The notes under the pieces were generated by a model. The model saw only the letters and a program-made list of their open reading frames with translations. It was not told where the DNA came from and ran no database searches. The position numbers and the translations under genes were made by a program. DNA of 51,745 nt from Candidatus Melainabacteria bacterium (GTDB lineage Bacteria > Cyanobacteriota > Vampirovibrionia > Vampirovibrionales > Vampirovibrionaceae): contig CABHPA010000185.1 in the NCBI GenBank assembly GCA_902168245.1, positions 1 to 51,745 of the forward strand. Reading direction: 5' to 3'. Below, in pieces: positions 7,428 through 16,326 of this stretch. Position 1 is the stretch's first letter. Every line of letters starts with the position of its first letter.

Positions 7428-8452
7428 CCAAAGCCCTCCTTTCTTGGAAGCCATACCTGGCCCTGCTGACCGTCTACCTGATTTGGGGAACCACGGCGGG
7501 CAGCATCAAGCTGGGGGTGGACACCCTGCCGTCCGCGCTGCTGCCCTGTGTGCGCTTTACTCTGGCCGGGATGCTGCTGGTGGCTTTCTGTCTCTTGAAA
7601 GGAGAGCGCGTTCCCAGTCGTCAGGATTTGAAAACGCAAGGCATTATCGGCCTGTTGCTCTTTCTGGGCGGCAATTCCATTATCTGCTGGACGGTGAAAT
7701 ACGTGACCACCGGCTTTAGCGGCATTCTGGTCGCCACCACCCCGCTGTGGATGGTCGGGTTGTCCGCCGTGTTGCCCCCGCGCGAAAAAATCCCGTTTCT
7801 GTCGCTGGTAGGCCTGTTTATTGGTTTTCTGGGTATGGCGGTGCTGCTGTCGCCCCAGCTCACGCATTTGGGAAACACATCGTCGATCTTCTGGCTTTGT
7901 CTGGCAGGCTTGCTGCTGATGACCTTCTCCTGGTCGCTCGGCTCCATTTATGCCCGCAAGTATCCCAGCCAAACCTCGTTGCTGATGAGCGTGGGGCTGC
8001 AAAACCTGGCGGCCGGGCTGGCGCTGATTCCGGTTTGCCTGCTGACGATTCACGACTGGTCTGCCATCCAGCCTTCGCCCAAATCCGCGTTGGCGCTGGT
8101 TTACCTGGTACTGATGGGCACCATGACCGCCACGCCCTGCTACATGTACGTGTTGCAGACCATGCCGGTTTCGGTGTCCAGCACCTTTGCCTATGTTACC
8201 CCGGTGCTGACGCTGATTTTCGGCTGTATTTTCCTGGGAGAGCCGATTAGCCAGACCATGATCGTCGGGGCCTCGATTATTCTGGCGGGGGTGATTCTGG
8301 TGCAGTATATTAATTACCGTTGGGTCGCTCAGCGGCAAACTCTTGCCGCCAGAGCCGAGGCGATGTCGGAGCAGCAACCTGGAAGGTCGCTCCAGCCCCA
8401 GATCTCGCCATCCGCCCCGCAAGAATTGCATGAAGGAGTATCGGTTCAATGA
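7424..8452 (+). CDS. EamA-domain (DMT superfamily) exporter
   Basis: The 342-residue protein has ten hydrophobic helices arranged as two EamA repeats. The first begins LTVYLIWGTTAGSIKLG and the second has the typical GEPISQTMIVGASIILAGVIL end. Family members export amino acids, metabolites or drugs. The C-terminal 45 residues are a hydrophilic tail. It overlaps both neighbours by four bases (ATGA at each junction), so MarR-GNAT, exporter and GNAT are translationally coupled. The context suggests regulated export or detoxification of a small amine that the acetyltransferases may modify. Confidence 0.9.
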   Translation: MTKALLSWKPYLALLTVYLIWGTTAGSIKLGVDTLPSALLPCVRFTLAGMLLVAFCLLKGERVPSRQDLKTQGIIGLLLFLGGNSIICWTVKYVTTGFSGILVATTPLWMVGLSAVLPPREKIPFLSLVGLFIGFLGMAVLLSPQLTHLGNTSSIFWLCLAGLLLMTFSWSLGSIYARKYPSQTSLLMSVGLQNLAAGLALIPVCLLTIHDWSAIQPSPKSALALVYLVLMGTMTATPCYMYVLQTMPVSVSSTFAYVTPVLTLIFGCIFLGEPISQTMIVGASIILAGVILVQYINYRWVAQRQTLAARAEAMSEQQPGRSLQPQISPSAPQELHEGVSVQ

Positions 8453-9036
8453 GTCAGCCCGTTCACCCCGCCGTCGTAACGTCAATCGTGATTCGCCCGG
8501 TTGAGCCGCGCGATAATGCGGGGCTTGAAGTCCTGGTGGTGGACACTCTTACCGAGTTTGGCTGTGTGGGGCCGGGTTTCGCCTCTTCCGACCCGGAGCT
8601 GAAGGATTTGTACGCGGCCTATCAAACGCCGCCGGGCCAGCCGCGCGATCGTGGCTACTGGGTGATTGTCGATGAAGCCAGTGGCATGTTGCTGGGCGGG
8701 GGTGGCTTTTCCCGCTTGAAAGGCGCCGCGCCGCAAGAGGCGGTTTGCGAGCTACAAAAGGTTTATTTTCGCCCCGAATTAAGGGGACAGGGCTTTGGCC
8801 GTAAAATGCTGGAATGCTGCATTGAAGAAGCCGCCCTGGCCGGATACCGCACCATGTACCTGGAAACCATGCCCCAAATGCAAAGCGCCGTGGGCTTGTA
8901 CGAAAAATTCGGGTTCCGTTTCCTTCCCACATACATGGGCGATACCGGACATCGCAGTTGCACGGTATTCATGAGCCGCCCGCTGCTGGAACACGCCGCT
9001 TCAACGGAACCCAAATCGGAGGCAGTGGGCGTTTAA
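8449..9036 (+). CDS. GNAT family N-acetyltransferase
   Basis: The 195-residue protein is a single GNAT domain. It has an N-terminal IRPVEPRDNAGLEVLV strand-helix and the acetyl-CoA signature LQKVYFRPELRGQGFGRKML (RGQGFG loop), then MYLETMPQMQSAVGLYEKFGF. Some family members of this size acetylate amino acids or small-molecule toxins; no substrate can be assigned. It is the last gene of the coupled operon. No convincing terminator is seen in the 90 bases before the convergent Lys/Pro-rich gene. Confidence 0.9.
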   Translation: MSQPVHPAVVTSIVIRPVEPRDNAGLEVLVVDTLTEFGCVGPGFASSDPELKDLYAAYQTPPGQPRDRGYWVIVDEASGMLLGGGGFSRLKGAAPQEAVCELQKVYFRPELRGQGFGRKMLECCIEEAALAGYRTMYLETMPQMQSAVGLYEKFGFRFLPTYMGDTGHRSCTVFMSRPLLEHAASTEPKSEAVGV

Positions 9037-9129
9037 CCGGCCCGCTAAAACCTAAAACGGATTACAAGCTTTCTTTTCCGGGCAAAGCGATTCATGCTGC
9101 CGAAATCGTTCCCAAACGGTAGGAATGCC

Positions 9130-12100
9130 CTATTTCAAGGTGTGTTGCACACCCTGGAAGTAAACCATATCCGCTTCCTGTTTTTTCTGGATGGCCGTCA
9201 GCCGGGCTTGCAGCTTCGGGGTCAGATCGGAATGGGGGTAGGTTTTAATAAAGGTTTGCAGCTCATCCACCACACTGTCCGGCCCATCGCAGGCGGCCTG
9301 GCTGTGCAACAACTGATCCTCGATATCGCTCAGCAACATCATGTTTGGGTCTTTCAGCGTGGTTTGGTAGGCGTTGGGGTGCTGTTTGCGGAACGTTTGC
9401 CACCCGCCATAAAGTTTTACCAAATCGTGTGCGCCAAAGCGGGTGCAGCCGCTTAAATCGGTCAACTGCTCCATGGTCACCGGCCAGTAGCCGTTTAACG
9501 TCTGGCTCATCAGGTCAAAGAACGTCACATCCGTCGGAGTTCCGTATTTTTTGCTCTGCTCCCTGAAATAGGCCGGATCCGGTGCGACCACGATCACTTC
9601 ATCCCGCAGTAGCAGGTAGCCGGGCATGTGTCGGCTTAACGCCTCCACGCTGGTGTCATCGAGGTATTCCAGAATCCGCAGGATTTCCGCAGCCGCTTCC
9701 TGCCCCTTGGCCAGCACCGGCTCAAAGCTGGCGGGTTTTGGCGCGTGTTGCCGCTGGTTCAACAATGCTTCGTAGGCAATCGCTTTGTCTTGCGCGGATG
9801 CGAACTGGGTCGCCAGCTCAGGGGAAAGCCCGGCGGTCAGGTCTTGGATAGACTTAGAGACCGGCGCTGGGGCGCTTGCTGGTGTCCGGGTTTGCAGAGA
9901 AGATGTGGCCGGAGCCTGATTTTTTGCCTCATCAGGCGTTGCGGGTGAAACTGGCGGTTTTTCATCGGTCGGTTGCGCTCCGGTGGCTGGCGTCGCCGCA
10001 TCCGGTCGGGAAGGCGCTACCGTCTTCTGAACGTCTTTGGTCGTTTCCTGACTGGGTGTTTTGGGAGCATCCTGTTTTGCTTTGCCTTGAGGTGTCTTAT
10101 GTTTCTTCTCTTTTTTTGCCGGTTTGCCTGACTTTTCAGGCGGGGTGGGAGTGCCTGGCTCCGTGGTTTTGGCGATTGGTTCAGAAACGCCTTCAGGGCG
10201 AGCGGAAGTAGGTTCTGCATGCAGGCTTTTCGGTTTTGGGGTTTCTGGCGCTTTTACTTGCTCAGCCCGCTGTTTCCGTATTTCGGCTTTGCTTTTCCTG
10301 GGTTTTTCAGTTTCAGGAAAGGCATCTGCGGCTGTTCCGTCTGGCTGGCCCAATTTTGGATTGGGGAAGGGCTTGGCGACATCGTCTGTATGCGTTGTCT
10401 GGGCCTTGTTTCCGTCTTGCTCCGCTTGAGTCGGCTTGGCTGGCTTCTGTTTGTGGCGCGGCTTTTCGTGCCTGACGGATTGATCGGGCGCCTTTTTTTC
10501 AGCCTCTGGTGTTTTAGCGGACACTGGTTGCTGTGGTTGCGGCGCGGCCTTCGATTGTTTTTCCTGCTTCTGTTTTTTAGCCTTCCGCTTTTTGTCTCTC
10601 CGGTTAACCTCTTGGTTAGCTTGCGGTTTAACTGTCGGATCGGGCTTCTTGGTTTCTTTTTTCACATCGCCTTGGGAATCTGTTTGGAGTTTCAAGGGCG
10701 TAGCCGTCTTTTCAGCTTCTGTTTGAGCTGGTTTACTCTTGGGCGTGGTTTTTTCAATGGCGTTTTCTACTGGCTTCGCCTTGGCATCAATTTGTTTCGC
10801 AGGTTTTTCCTTTTTATGCCGGGGGGGCTTATGCCCTTTCTCCGCCGGAATGACTGGCTGAATAGCGCCATTCGGCTTGTTCGCACCCTGGCTGACCGGC
10901 GGCTGAGCCACCGTGGGGTGGCTTGCAGGCGTATTGCTCCCCTGGCGATCGGTTGGGACGTTTTTGGCCTTTTTATCCGCTTTTTTGCGGCCTTTTTGCG
11001 GCGTGTTCGACTTGCCTTGGTCGTTTGGCTGGGTTTCCTGCATGCCTGAAGGGGCTTTGCCGGTGCGTTTTTCATTATCAGGGTTGCCATTAACGGGCGT
11101 GGGCAAACCTTTTGCGTCTGGCTGGGCCGTTTTGGATTGTGCCTCGTTTAGTTTTTGTTTTGGCGGCTTGTCCTTTTTGCGATGCCGTTTTTCAGGCTTG
11201 GCTTCCGGCGTGTCGGCCTTTTGGGTTTTCTGGCCCATATCCTGATGACGATCCTGCTTAGGCGGTTGAGCCTGTTTTTTCGTTTCCGGTTCGGCTTTAG
11301 GGGCTGCTGCTTGGGGATTTTCGCCTGGCTCTGAGAGATATTGTTCTCTCTGTTTCTCTTCTGCCCGATGTTTTGGGCGAGGGGCTTTTGGGGCTTTCTT
11401 TTTAATTTCAGCCGGTTTGGCCTCTTGCTTTGCCTCTACGGGCATCGCGAGCGGCTCGGCCGGTGGTTTTTCCGTTTGCGTTTTGGCGGGAGGCTGTTCA
11501 ATCGGGGGCAATGAATGCTGAACCGGCTTCTCTCGTTTAGCTTTTCGTTCTTTTTTCGGTTTTGCTTCAGCAGGGACAGCCTTAACCGGAACCCGATTCG
11601 TAGGCATTGCCTCAGCTGATTGCCCCAAGGGCTTTTCAGGCTTTTGCTCGCTGGCTGGTTTTATAGGCTCCGTTTTGACTTTTGCCGGTCTTTGCGGCTT
11701 GGCCTTGCGGATTTTTTCTTTTTTGGGTTTGTCATTCTGGGGTAATTGAGGCGTTTCGCTTGCGGGTTTGGCGAATGCGTCCGGTTTGACTGCGGGCTGG
11801 CTTTCTTCCGGTTGCCTTTTCCCATCCGTGTTTGGGAAGGGCATCAATTCCACCGGCTCCTGGGGCAGCTTGAAGGGCTTGTCCTTTTTGGGCTTGGGAA
11901 GCCGAACTGGTTTGGCTGGCTTGGATTTTGGCGTTATTGGCGTTTCCGTTTGCGCTGGCTGTGCCGCCTTAGACTCGGCCACGGGTTTCTGAACCTTGAC
12001 AGGCTTCAGCTTCTTTGTTTTTTCGGGTTTGGGAGGCTTGGGCTGCGATTTCTCCGTTTGCCCGGATTTTGCCTGCTCAGCCGCTTTTTTCTCGGGCGGC

Positions 12101-13131
12101 TGATTGGCGGGGACTTTCCCGGCCTCCTCCACAGGGAGCGGCTTTGCCTCAATCACGGGAGTGTCGGCAGGGTTGGGTTTATGCCTGGTTTTGCGCTTTT
12201 TCGCGGGTTTTTCTTTCTGGTGGGACGAAAGGGTTTGTGCCGACTGAGTTCCCTCTGGCTGGACGCCTGGCTTTTCTTGCACGGAGGTCGATTCCGGATG
12301 TGCTGGGCGTTTCGTTTCTCGCTCTGGCTTGGGCGCTGCCTGTTTGGGCTGTTCCGACTGGTGAAGTTTTGCAGGCTTGGCCGTTTTTTCGGTTTGCCTG
12401 GGCGCGATGGGTTGAGCTGGTTGCGCTTCCGGAGCTGGCTTAGTCTCGGAAGGCTTTATTTTTTGGATGTCCATCGGTTTTGGGGCATCGGGTTTGGCGG
12501 CGGCGGGTGCCTGATGCTCAATTTTAGGTTGATCGGTCCGAATTTCAGGGTATTTTTCGGTTGTGGGCCGGTTGTTTTGGCCTTTCTGTGGGATGGGCTG
12601 CTCCGGCGACGGGGTGGTGGGCTTTTCTTTTTCCGTTTCTTTCGGGGCTTTGCGGGTTTTGGCCGGGGCTACGTTCGGTTTGGCCTGAGCGGGCGCCGCC
12701 GCAGGGGCAGGTATCGTGTTTTCGTGCTGAATACGTTTTTGCATCAGCGGCGCATTATCCGTGGGCAATGGCAAGGAAACCGGCGGCTTTGCAGGCTTGA
12801 CCGGCTCATCCGTCGGAACCAGGGTGGGCCGTTTCATATAGACGGAAGGCTTGGGCGGGGTTGGGGCCGTCTGGTTATTGAGGGGCTGTGCTGGCCGGGA
12901 AGGCGCGCTGGGCGCGTAAATGTCCTCGTTCCATTTGTTCATCAGGTCGGAATCTTCGCCAGTTTCCTCAAAAGGATTCATGTCGCTGGACGAAGCGGCT
13001 GACTGCGGGGCGACGGGCTTGGTAAAAGCCGCCTGCCAGGGCTGGAGCGTTAAACTGATAATGCTGGCCAGCGTAAAATATTGCAGGACGCGAGAAAACA
13101 GTCCTGAGAAATTGAATTTCGGACGAGTCAT
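9130..13131 (-). CDS. Giant exported Lys/Pro-rich disordered protein with C-terminal domain
   Basis: From the ATG at 13131 the protein has 1333 residues; a GTG seven codons earlier is an alternative start. A signal peptide or membrane anchor lies near residues 8-38. From there to about residue 1110 the chain is almost entirely Lys, Pro, Ala, Glu and Gln in short degenerate motifs such as AKPAKPVRLPKPKKDKP, KKEKPAKQ and QPEKTKKLKP, resembling PEVK-type entropic or wall-spanning segments. The last 220 residues look globular, with two cysteines (LSGCTRFG and QAACDGP) and a helical end. A plausible role is to span or bind the anionic cell wall and carry the C-terminal domain outward; this is inference. 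The long frames on the other strand are compositional shadows. Confidence 0.8.
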   Translation of the reverse strand: MTRPKFNFSGLFSRVLQYFTLASIISLTLQPWQAAFTKPVAPQSAASSSDMNPFEETGEDSDLMNKWNEDIYAPSAPSRPAQPLNNQTAPTPPKPSVYMKRPTLVPTDEPVKPAKPPVSLPLPTDNAPLMQKRIQHENTIPAPAAAPAQAKPNVAPAKTRKAPKETEKEKPTTPSPEQPIPQKGQNNRPTTEKYPEIRTDQPKIEHQAPAAAKPDAPKPMDIQKIKPSETKPAPEAQPAQPIAPRQTEKTAKPAKLHQSEQPKQAAPKPERETKRPAHPESTSVQEKPGVQPEGTQSAQTLSSHQKEKPAKKRKTRHKPNPADTPVIEAKPLPVEEAGKVPANQPPEKKAAEQAKSGQTEKSQPKPPKPEKTKKLKPVKVQKPVAESKAAQPAQTETPITPKSKPAKPVRLPKPKKDKPFKLPQEPVELMPFPNTDGKRQPEESQPAVKPDAFAKPASETPQLPQNDKPKKEKIRKAKPQRPAKVKTEPIKPASEQKPEKPLGQSAEAMPTNRVPVKAVPAEAKPKKERKAKREKPVQHSLPPIEQPPAKTQTEKPPAEPLAMPVEAKQEAKPAEIKKKAPKAPRPKHRAEEKQREQYLSEPGENPQAAAPKAEPETKKQAQPPKQDRHQDMGQKTQKADTPEAKPEKRHRKKDKPPKQKLNEAQSKTAQPDAKGLPTPVNGNPDNEKRTGKAPSGMQETQPNDQGKSNTPQKGRKKADKKAKNVPTDRQGSNTPASHPTVAQPPVSQGANKPNGAIQPVIPAEKGHKPPRHKKEKPAKQIDAKAKPVENAIEKTTPKSKPAQTEAEKTATPLKLQTDSQGDVKKETKKPDPTVKPQANQEVNRRDKKRKAKKQKQEKQSKAAPQPQQPVSAKTPEAEKKAPDQSVRHEKPRHKQKPAKPTQAEQDGNKAQTTHTDDVAKPFPNPKLGQPDGTAADAFPETEKPRKSKAEIRKQRAEQVKAPETPKPKSLHAEPTSARPEGVSEPIAKTTEPGTPTPPEKSGKPAKKEKKHKTPQGKAKQDAPKTPSQETTKDVQKTVAPSRPDAATPATGAQPTDEKPPVSPATPDEAKNQAPATSSLQTRTPASAPAPVSKSIQDLTAGLSPELATQFASAQDKAIAYEALLNQRQHAPKPASFEPVLAKGQEAAAEILRILEYLDDTSVEALSRHMPGYLLLRDEVIVVAPDPAYFREQSKKYGTPTDVTFFDLMSQTLNGYWPVTMEQLTDLSGCTRFGAHDLVKLYGGWQTFRKQHPNAYQTTLKDPNMMLLSDIEDQLLHSQAACDGPDSVVDELQTFIKTYPHSDLTPKLQARLTAIQKKQEADMVYFQGVQHTLK

Positions 13132-13141
13132 AATGAATGGA

Positions 13142-13147
13142 ATTATA
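13142..13147 (-). promoter_or_regulatory. TATAAT box abutting the Lys/Pro-rich gene start
   Basis: A perfect TATAAT on the minus strand lies only ten bases before the ATG at 13131. If it is used, the transcript would be nearly leaderless. No strong Shine-Dalgarno precedes that ATG. Confidence 0.4.
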
Positions 13148-13269
13148 CCCACAACTCATCCGCAAGTCTCCTATGGGATTTGCGGGAATGGCGGCGCTTG
13201 AATTGTGAAGCCGGTTGTTTTATCCGCTTTTTGGCGTTGGCTTGGTTTTCTGCCGAAAATAGGATACAA

Positions 13270-13779
13270 ATGCTAAGCGACCCAAGCGGAAATATTGGAA
13301 GTATGTCATTCACCCTGATGTCATTTTTCTATCGTTTATGCCTCACCAGTGCGCCCGGCGCGGTGCTGCTAATCCGGCTGATGATCGGCAGTGTCTTTTT
13401 GTCAGAAGGGATCCAGAAGTTCCTGTTCCCGATGGTGCTTGGCGTGGGCCGCTTTGGGCGTGTCGGCATCCCTGCGTCCGATGTGCTGGCCCCGCTAACA
13501 GGCGGGTTTGAGGTGTTTTGCGGTCTGCTGGTGTTGTTGGGCTTGTTTACCCGGGTGGCGGTTCTGCCCTTGTTGCTGATTATGCTGGTCGCTTTCCTCA
13601 CTACCAAGTTGCCTGTCCTGTTGCAGGACGGGTTCTGGAAAATGGCCCACGAGGCCAGGACGGATTACTGCATGGTGCTGGGTTTGCTGTTCCTGTTGCT
13701 GGCCGGGGCTGGAAAAACGTCCATGGACGCCTGGCTGACCGGCAAACGACATCGAAAGGCTGTTTCCCATCGGCAATAA
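13270..13779 (+). CDS. DoxX family membrane protein
   Basis: The protein has about 169 residues and four predicted membrane helices. It matches the DoxX pattern: an LLIRLMIGSVFLSEGIQKF first helix, GGFEVFCGLLVLLGLFTR in the middle, and a terminal helix MVLGLLFLLLAGAGK. DoxX-like proteins are poorly defined inner-membrane proteins linked to redox balance or quinone chemistry. The ATG at 13270 is chosen because AGGA lies five bases upstream; ATG codons at 13303 and 13318 are alternatives. It is divergent from the Lys/Pro-rich gene and convergent with the glycosyltransferase gene. Confidence 0.85.
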   Translation: MLSDPSGNIGSMSFTLMSFFYRLCLTSAPGAVLLIRLMIGSVFLSEGIQKFLFPMVLGVGRFGRVGIPASDVLAPLTGGFEVFCGLLVLLGLFTRVAVLPLLLIMLVAFLTTKLPVLLQDGFWKMAHEARTDYCMVLGLLFLLLAGAGKTSMDAWLTGKRHRKAVSHRQ

Positions 13780-13826
13780 TCAAAAGAACGCGATGGTCGG
13801 CCCCGGCTGTGTCGCCGCCGGGCGAA

Positions 13827-14999
13827 TCAGATACGATTGGCCTTCAACGCGGAAAGCGGGTAATGGGTGCCTCGCCACACAATGCCCTGTTGCCATAAGG
13901 TCAGCGCGGTGGCTTTTAGGATGATGTAGATCATCAGCACCGTACTCAGCGGGAAAAACAGCCCGCTCCACCGGACATGCCGGTTCTTGCGGGCGTTTTC
14001 AAAACACAATACTTGCATGAGCGCCAAGCTGAGCAGATAAACAAGCTGGGTGGTTCCCTTGGTAATAAATACAGCGATGACCGGCCACACGCTGAACAGA
14101 AACTGTCCGCTGACGCCATAGAGCGTATAAGGCAGGTTGTAATCCAGCCCGGCGAAGGCATTTTTCATCAGCCCCGCCACCAGTTCCCTTAGGGAGGCGT
14201 ACCATTCCACACTGATTAAATCCAGCCCGTTGCCGACAGCCTGGCGAAAGCCGTGCCGCTTGACCAGTTTGCCCAGCTTCATGTCGTCATCGGGCCGCAT
14301 GGCGATGCGCTGATGTGTGCCGACGGCTTCGTAAACCGACCTGCGGATCAGGTTAAACGCGCCGATGCCGATGAAATGGCTGCTCTTGGGGTGAATGGCT
14401 CGCCACGGCCTGGCGTACAGGCAGAAATACACGGTAAACGCGTTCATAAAGATTTTAAGCGGCCACCCCCGGCTATGAATTTCCGGCCAGAGGGCCAGAT
14501 GATCCAGCTTTTGCGCTTGCAAAGCCTGCACGGCCTTTTTCAGGGTTTGAGGGGCCATCACGATGTCGGCATCGGTAAACAGAAGTATTTCTCCGGTCGA
14601 TGCCTCCGCACCCCGGAACAATGCATGGTTCTTGCCCAGCCAGCCGTCCGGCAATGCCTGGATATTCACCACCTGCAATTGCGGGAATCGCTGGGCCATA
14701 CGCTCCAGAATCGCCCCGGTAGTGTCCTCGGATCGATCATTCAGTACGATCAGCTCATAGTCCGGGTAATTGAGTTGCAGTACCGAGGTGAGCGCCTCCT
14801 CTATATGGCGCTCCTCGTTGCGGGCGGGAATGATGATCGATATTTTCGGATAATCCGCATTATTCGCAGGGAGCGGCGTGTCGGCGATTTTGCGGATGCT
14901 GCGGTTGCCGATGATGAATTCAAGGGTGGTCAGCAGATAGCCGATGAGGGTAAACCAGGCCAGCCCGCTCAGGATTGGGTTCAAGGCGCTTTGTTCCAT
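13827..14999 (-). CDS. Membrane GT2 glycosyltransferase (HpnB/CrtQ-like)
   Basis: The 390-residue protein begins with one membrane helix, then a GT-A domain. The domain has the PKISIIIPARNEE opening, a metal-binding FTDADIVMAP (DxD) segment, and the WLGKNHAL motif typical of CrtQ- and HpnB-type enzymes. MRPDDDMKLGKLVKRHG contributes the catalytic acidic residues. Three or four C-terminal helices complete it. HpnB-like enzymes sit in hopanoid clusters and CrtQ-like ones glycosylate carotenoid acids, but no such genes are nearby, so the acceptor is unknown. A TATAAT box lies 27 bases upstream of the ATG. Confidence 0.88.
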   Translation of the reverse strand: MEQSALNPILSGLAWFTLIGYLLTTLEFIIGNRSIRKIADTPLPANNADYPKISIIIPARNEERHIEEALTSVLQLNYPDYELIVLNDRSEDTTGAILERMAQRFPQLQVVNIQALPDGWLGKNHALFRGAEASTGEILLFTDADIVMAPQTLKKAVQALQAQKLDHLALWPEIHSRGWPLKIFMNAFTVYFCLYARPWRAIHPKSSHFIGIGAFNLIRRSVYEAVGTHQRIAMRPDDDMKLGKLVKRHGFRQAVGNGLDLISVEWYASLRELVAGLMKNAFAGLDYNLPYTLYGVSGQFLFSVWPVIAVFITKGTTQLVYLLSLALMQVLCFENARKNRHVRWSGLFFPLSTVLMIYIILKATALTLWQQGIVWRGTHYPLSALKANRI

Positions 15000-15025
15000 C
15001 TTTATTTTCGGGGGAATGCCTAACC

Positions 15026-15031
15026 ATTATA
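15026..15031 (-). promoter_or_regulatory. TATAAT -10 box of the GT2 gene
   Basis: A perfect -10 hexamer on the minus strand, in the context GCCCTATAATGG, predicts a leader of about 20 bases. The -35 match is poor. Confidence 0.5.
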
Positions 15032-15116
15032 GGGCAGAGGCGCATGACCGATGGATGCGGCCATGCCTGCGGATCGTTGATAGTCCGTATGATGGCGCGC
15101 AAAACCGGGCGGGCGG

Positions 15117-15512
15117 CTAAGCCGGGTTTGCGTCCGTGAACTTTCCGCCAATGGCCAAATCATCCGGCTGACAAGCCCGAAACAGAATGTTCAACCGCCC
15201 CGCCCCGGAAGGGGGAAGGCCAAGCTGTTCCAGCATGAGCGGCATTAAATAGCGCAGCAGTTTTTCCTTTTTGGGCTGGGTGAGGGCGGCGTCATAAAAT
15301 TCCAGATGATAATCCGGTTCCTCGGTCTCGCTCAGCAATCGCCCGCCGATGGCCATATTCTCCAAACGGTACGGCATAAAATGGATCGTGATCCGATCCC
15401 GCTCCGCTTCCGGCAAATCCAGCGCCAGGGCGATGCAATCCGTCAGTTCGGCGGCCATGATCTTTTTCTGTTCAAAGGAAAAGTCCGGCGCGTAAATCTT
15501 GAGGTACGGCAT
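15117..15512 (-). CDS. Tautomerase-superfamily protein
   Basis: The 131-residue protein starts at the ATG at 15512, eight bases after AGGAG. The mature N-terminus would be PYLKIYAPDFSFEQKKIMA, with the N-terminal proline that acts as general base in 4-oxalocrotonate tautomerase-like enzymes. The following helix (AAELTDCIALALDLPEAE) and strand (RITIHFMPY) fit the beta-alpha-beta unit. At 131 residues it is about twice the 62-residue 4-OT subunit, and the second half (FYDAALTQPKKEKLLRYLMPLM) looks like a second, degenerate unit without the proline. The substrate is unknown. It is monocistronic. Confidence 0.8.
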   Translation of the reverse strand: MPYLKIYAPDFSFEQKKIMAAELTDCIALALDLPEAERDRITIHFMPYRLENMAIGGRLLSETEEPDYHLEFYDAALTQPKKEKLLRYLMPLMLEQLGLPPSGAGRLNILFRACQPDDLAIGGKFTDANPA

Positions 15513-15690
15513 GGCGCAGGCTCCTTTTGAACATTCATAGACCGCCAAAACAGATTGCCTTTTATTGTAGGCGCTTTCGCGTTATTTGCGTATTACCCGC
15601 CTGTGGAATCCTGAACAGGGGGATGTTTTGAAGCCGGTTTCAGGCGTTCCGGCGCAGCCTGGCAATCCGGGCAAAATAAAGCGATACGAT

Positions 15691-15999
15691 TTACCTTTTG
15701 CCCCATAGTATATCCCACAGGCTGGGCTGCGGGTGCGCCTGGTTAACCCATGTCATAATTTTGGCGTTGTGGCGTAAATGCGCATACGGGGTTGTATCGT
15801 TCACGTTCCTGATATGCTCATCTTGTTCCTTGCCGGTTAAATACGCTTTTTTGCCTTTAACTTCAACGATATCGACTCCTTTTTCAGGATCATAGTCAGG
15901 CGCTTGTTCAGCCTTTTTATAAGTGGCGAACACACCCTTGAAACGCGGCCCCTGTACCGAGGGCGCAGACGCTAAGGTGCGTAAAGGCGAAATGTGCAT
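15691..15999 (-). CDS. Small hypothetical protein
   Basis: The 102-residue soluble protein is rich in charged and aromatic residues, with no signal peptide or membrane helix. It starts at ATG with AGGAAA about ten bases upstream. Its N-terminus (SPLRTL...QGPRFKGVF) has a short RFxG-type motif also seen near the start of the 409-residue protein at 49557-50786. The family is not recognised. Confidence 0.55.
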   Translation of the reverse strand: MHISPLRTLASAPSVQGPRFKGVFATYKKAEQAPDYDPEKGVDIVEVKGKKAYLTGKEQDEHIRNVNDTTPYAHLRHNAKIMTWVNQAHPQPSLWDILWGKR

Positions 16000-16244
16000 A
16001 GATCAATCATTTCCTATTGGACAGAATAAAAAGACTTTGGGGCTGACGAAGGTGAAGCGAACTTTGAAGCAGCGATCGAACCCCCGATCTCCTGTCATGT
16101 CAATGGTCTTTGGCGACGAGGGACGAAAAAAGGGAAATCCTGAATTTCATCAGGTCGAACTTTTTTGCCGGTGACGGGAAAGCTCGTTTTGAGCTAAAGC
16201 AGGCATTTTGTATACTGCGCCGATTGCCCGAAAAAATAAAGAGT

Positions 16245-16326
16245 CGGAAGTGACAGGAGTCGAACCTGCAACCCCTTGCGGGGCGACCGCTTTCGAGGCG
16301 GCTCCCTAACCATTCGGATCACTTCC
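16245..16326 (-). tRNA. tRNA-Ser (anticodon CGA)
   Basis: The minus strand folds as a class II tRNA. The acceptor GGAAGTG pairs with CACTTCC plus a G discriminator. The anticodon arm CCGC-CTCGAAA-GCGG holds anticodon CGA, the long variable arm has CCCC/GGGG pairing, and the T-loop is TTCGACT. It reads UCG codons. The 3' CCA is not encoded, unlike tRNA-Cys in this window. Confidence 0.95.

Noticed and set aside
7391..8485. 364-residue minus-strand open frame across the EamA gene
   Set aside because: It is His/Gln/Arg-rich antisense composition, while the plus strand encodes a clear transporter with overlapping neighbours.
11746..13002. 418-residue plus-strand open frame opposite the Lys/Pro-rich gene
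   Set aside because: It is a Leu/Phe/Gly/Arg-rich mirror of the repetitive codons on the other strand, with no start context or domain.
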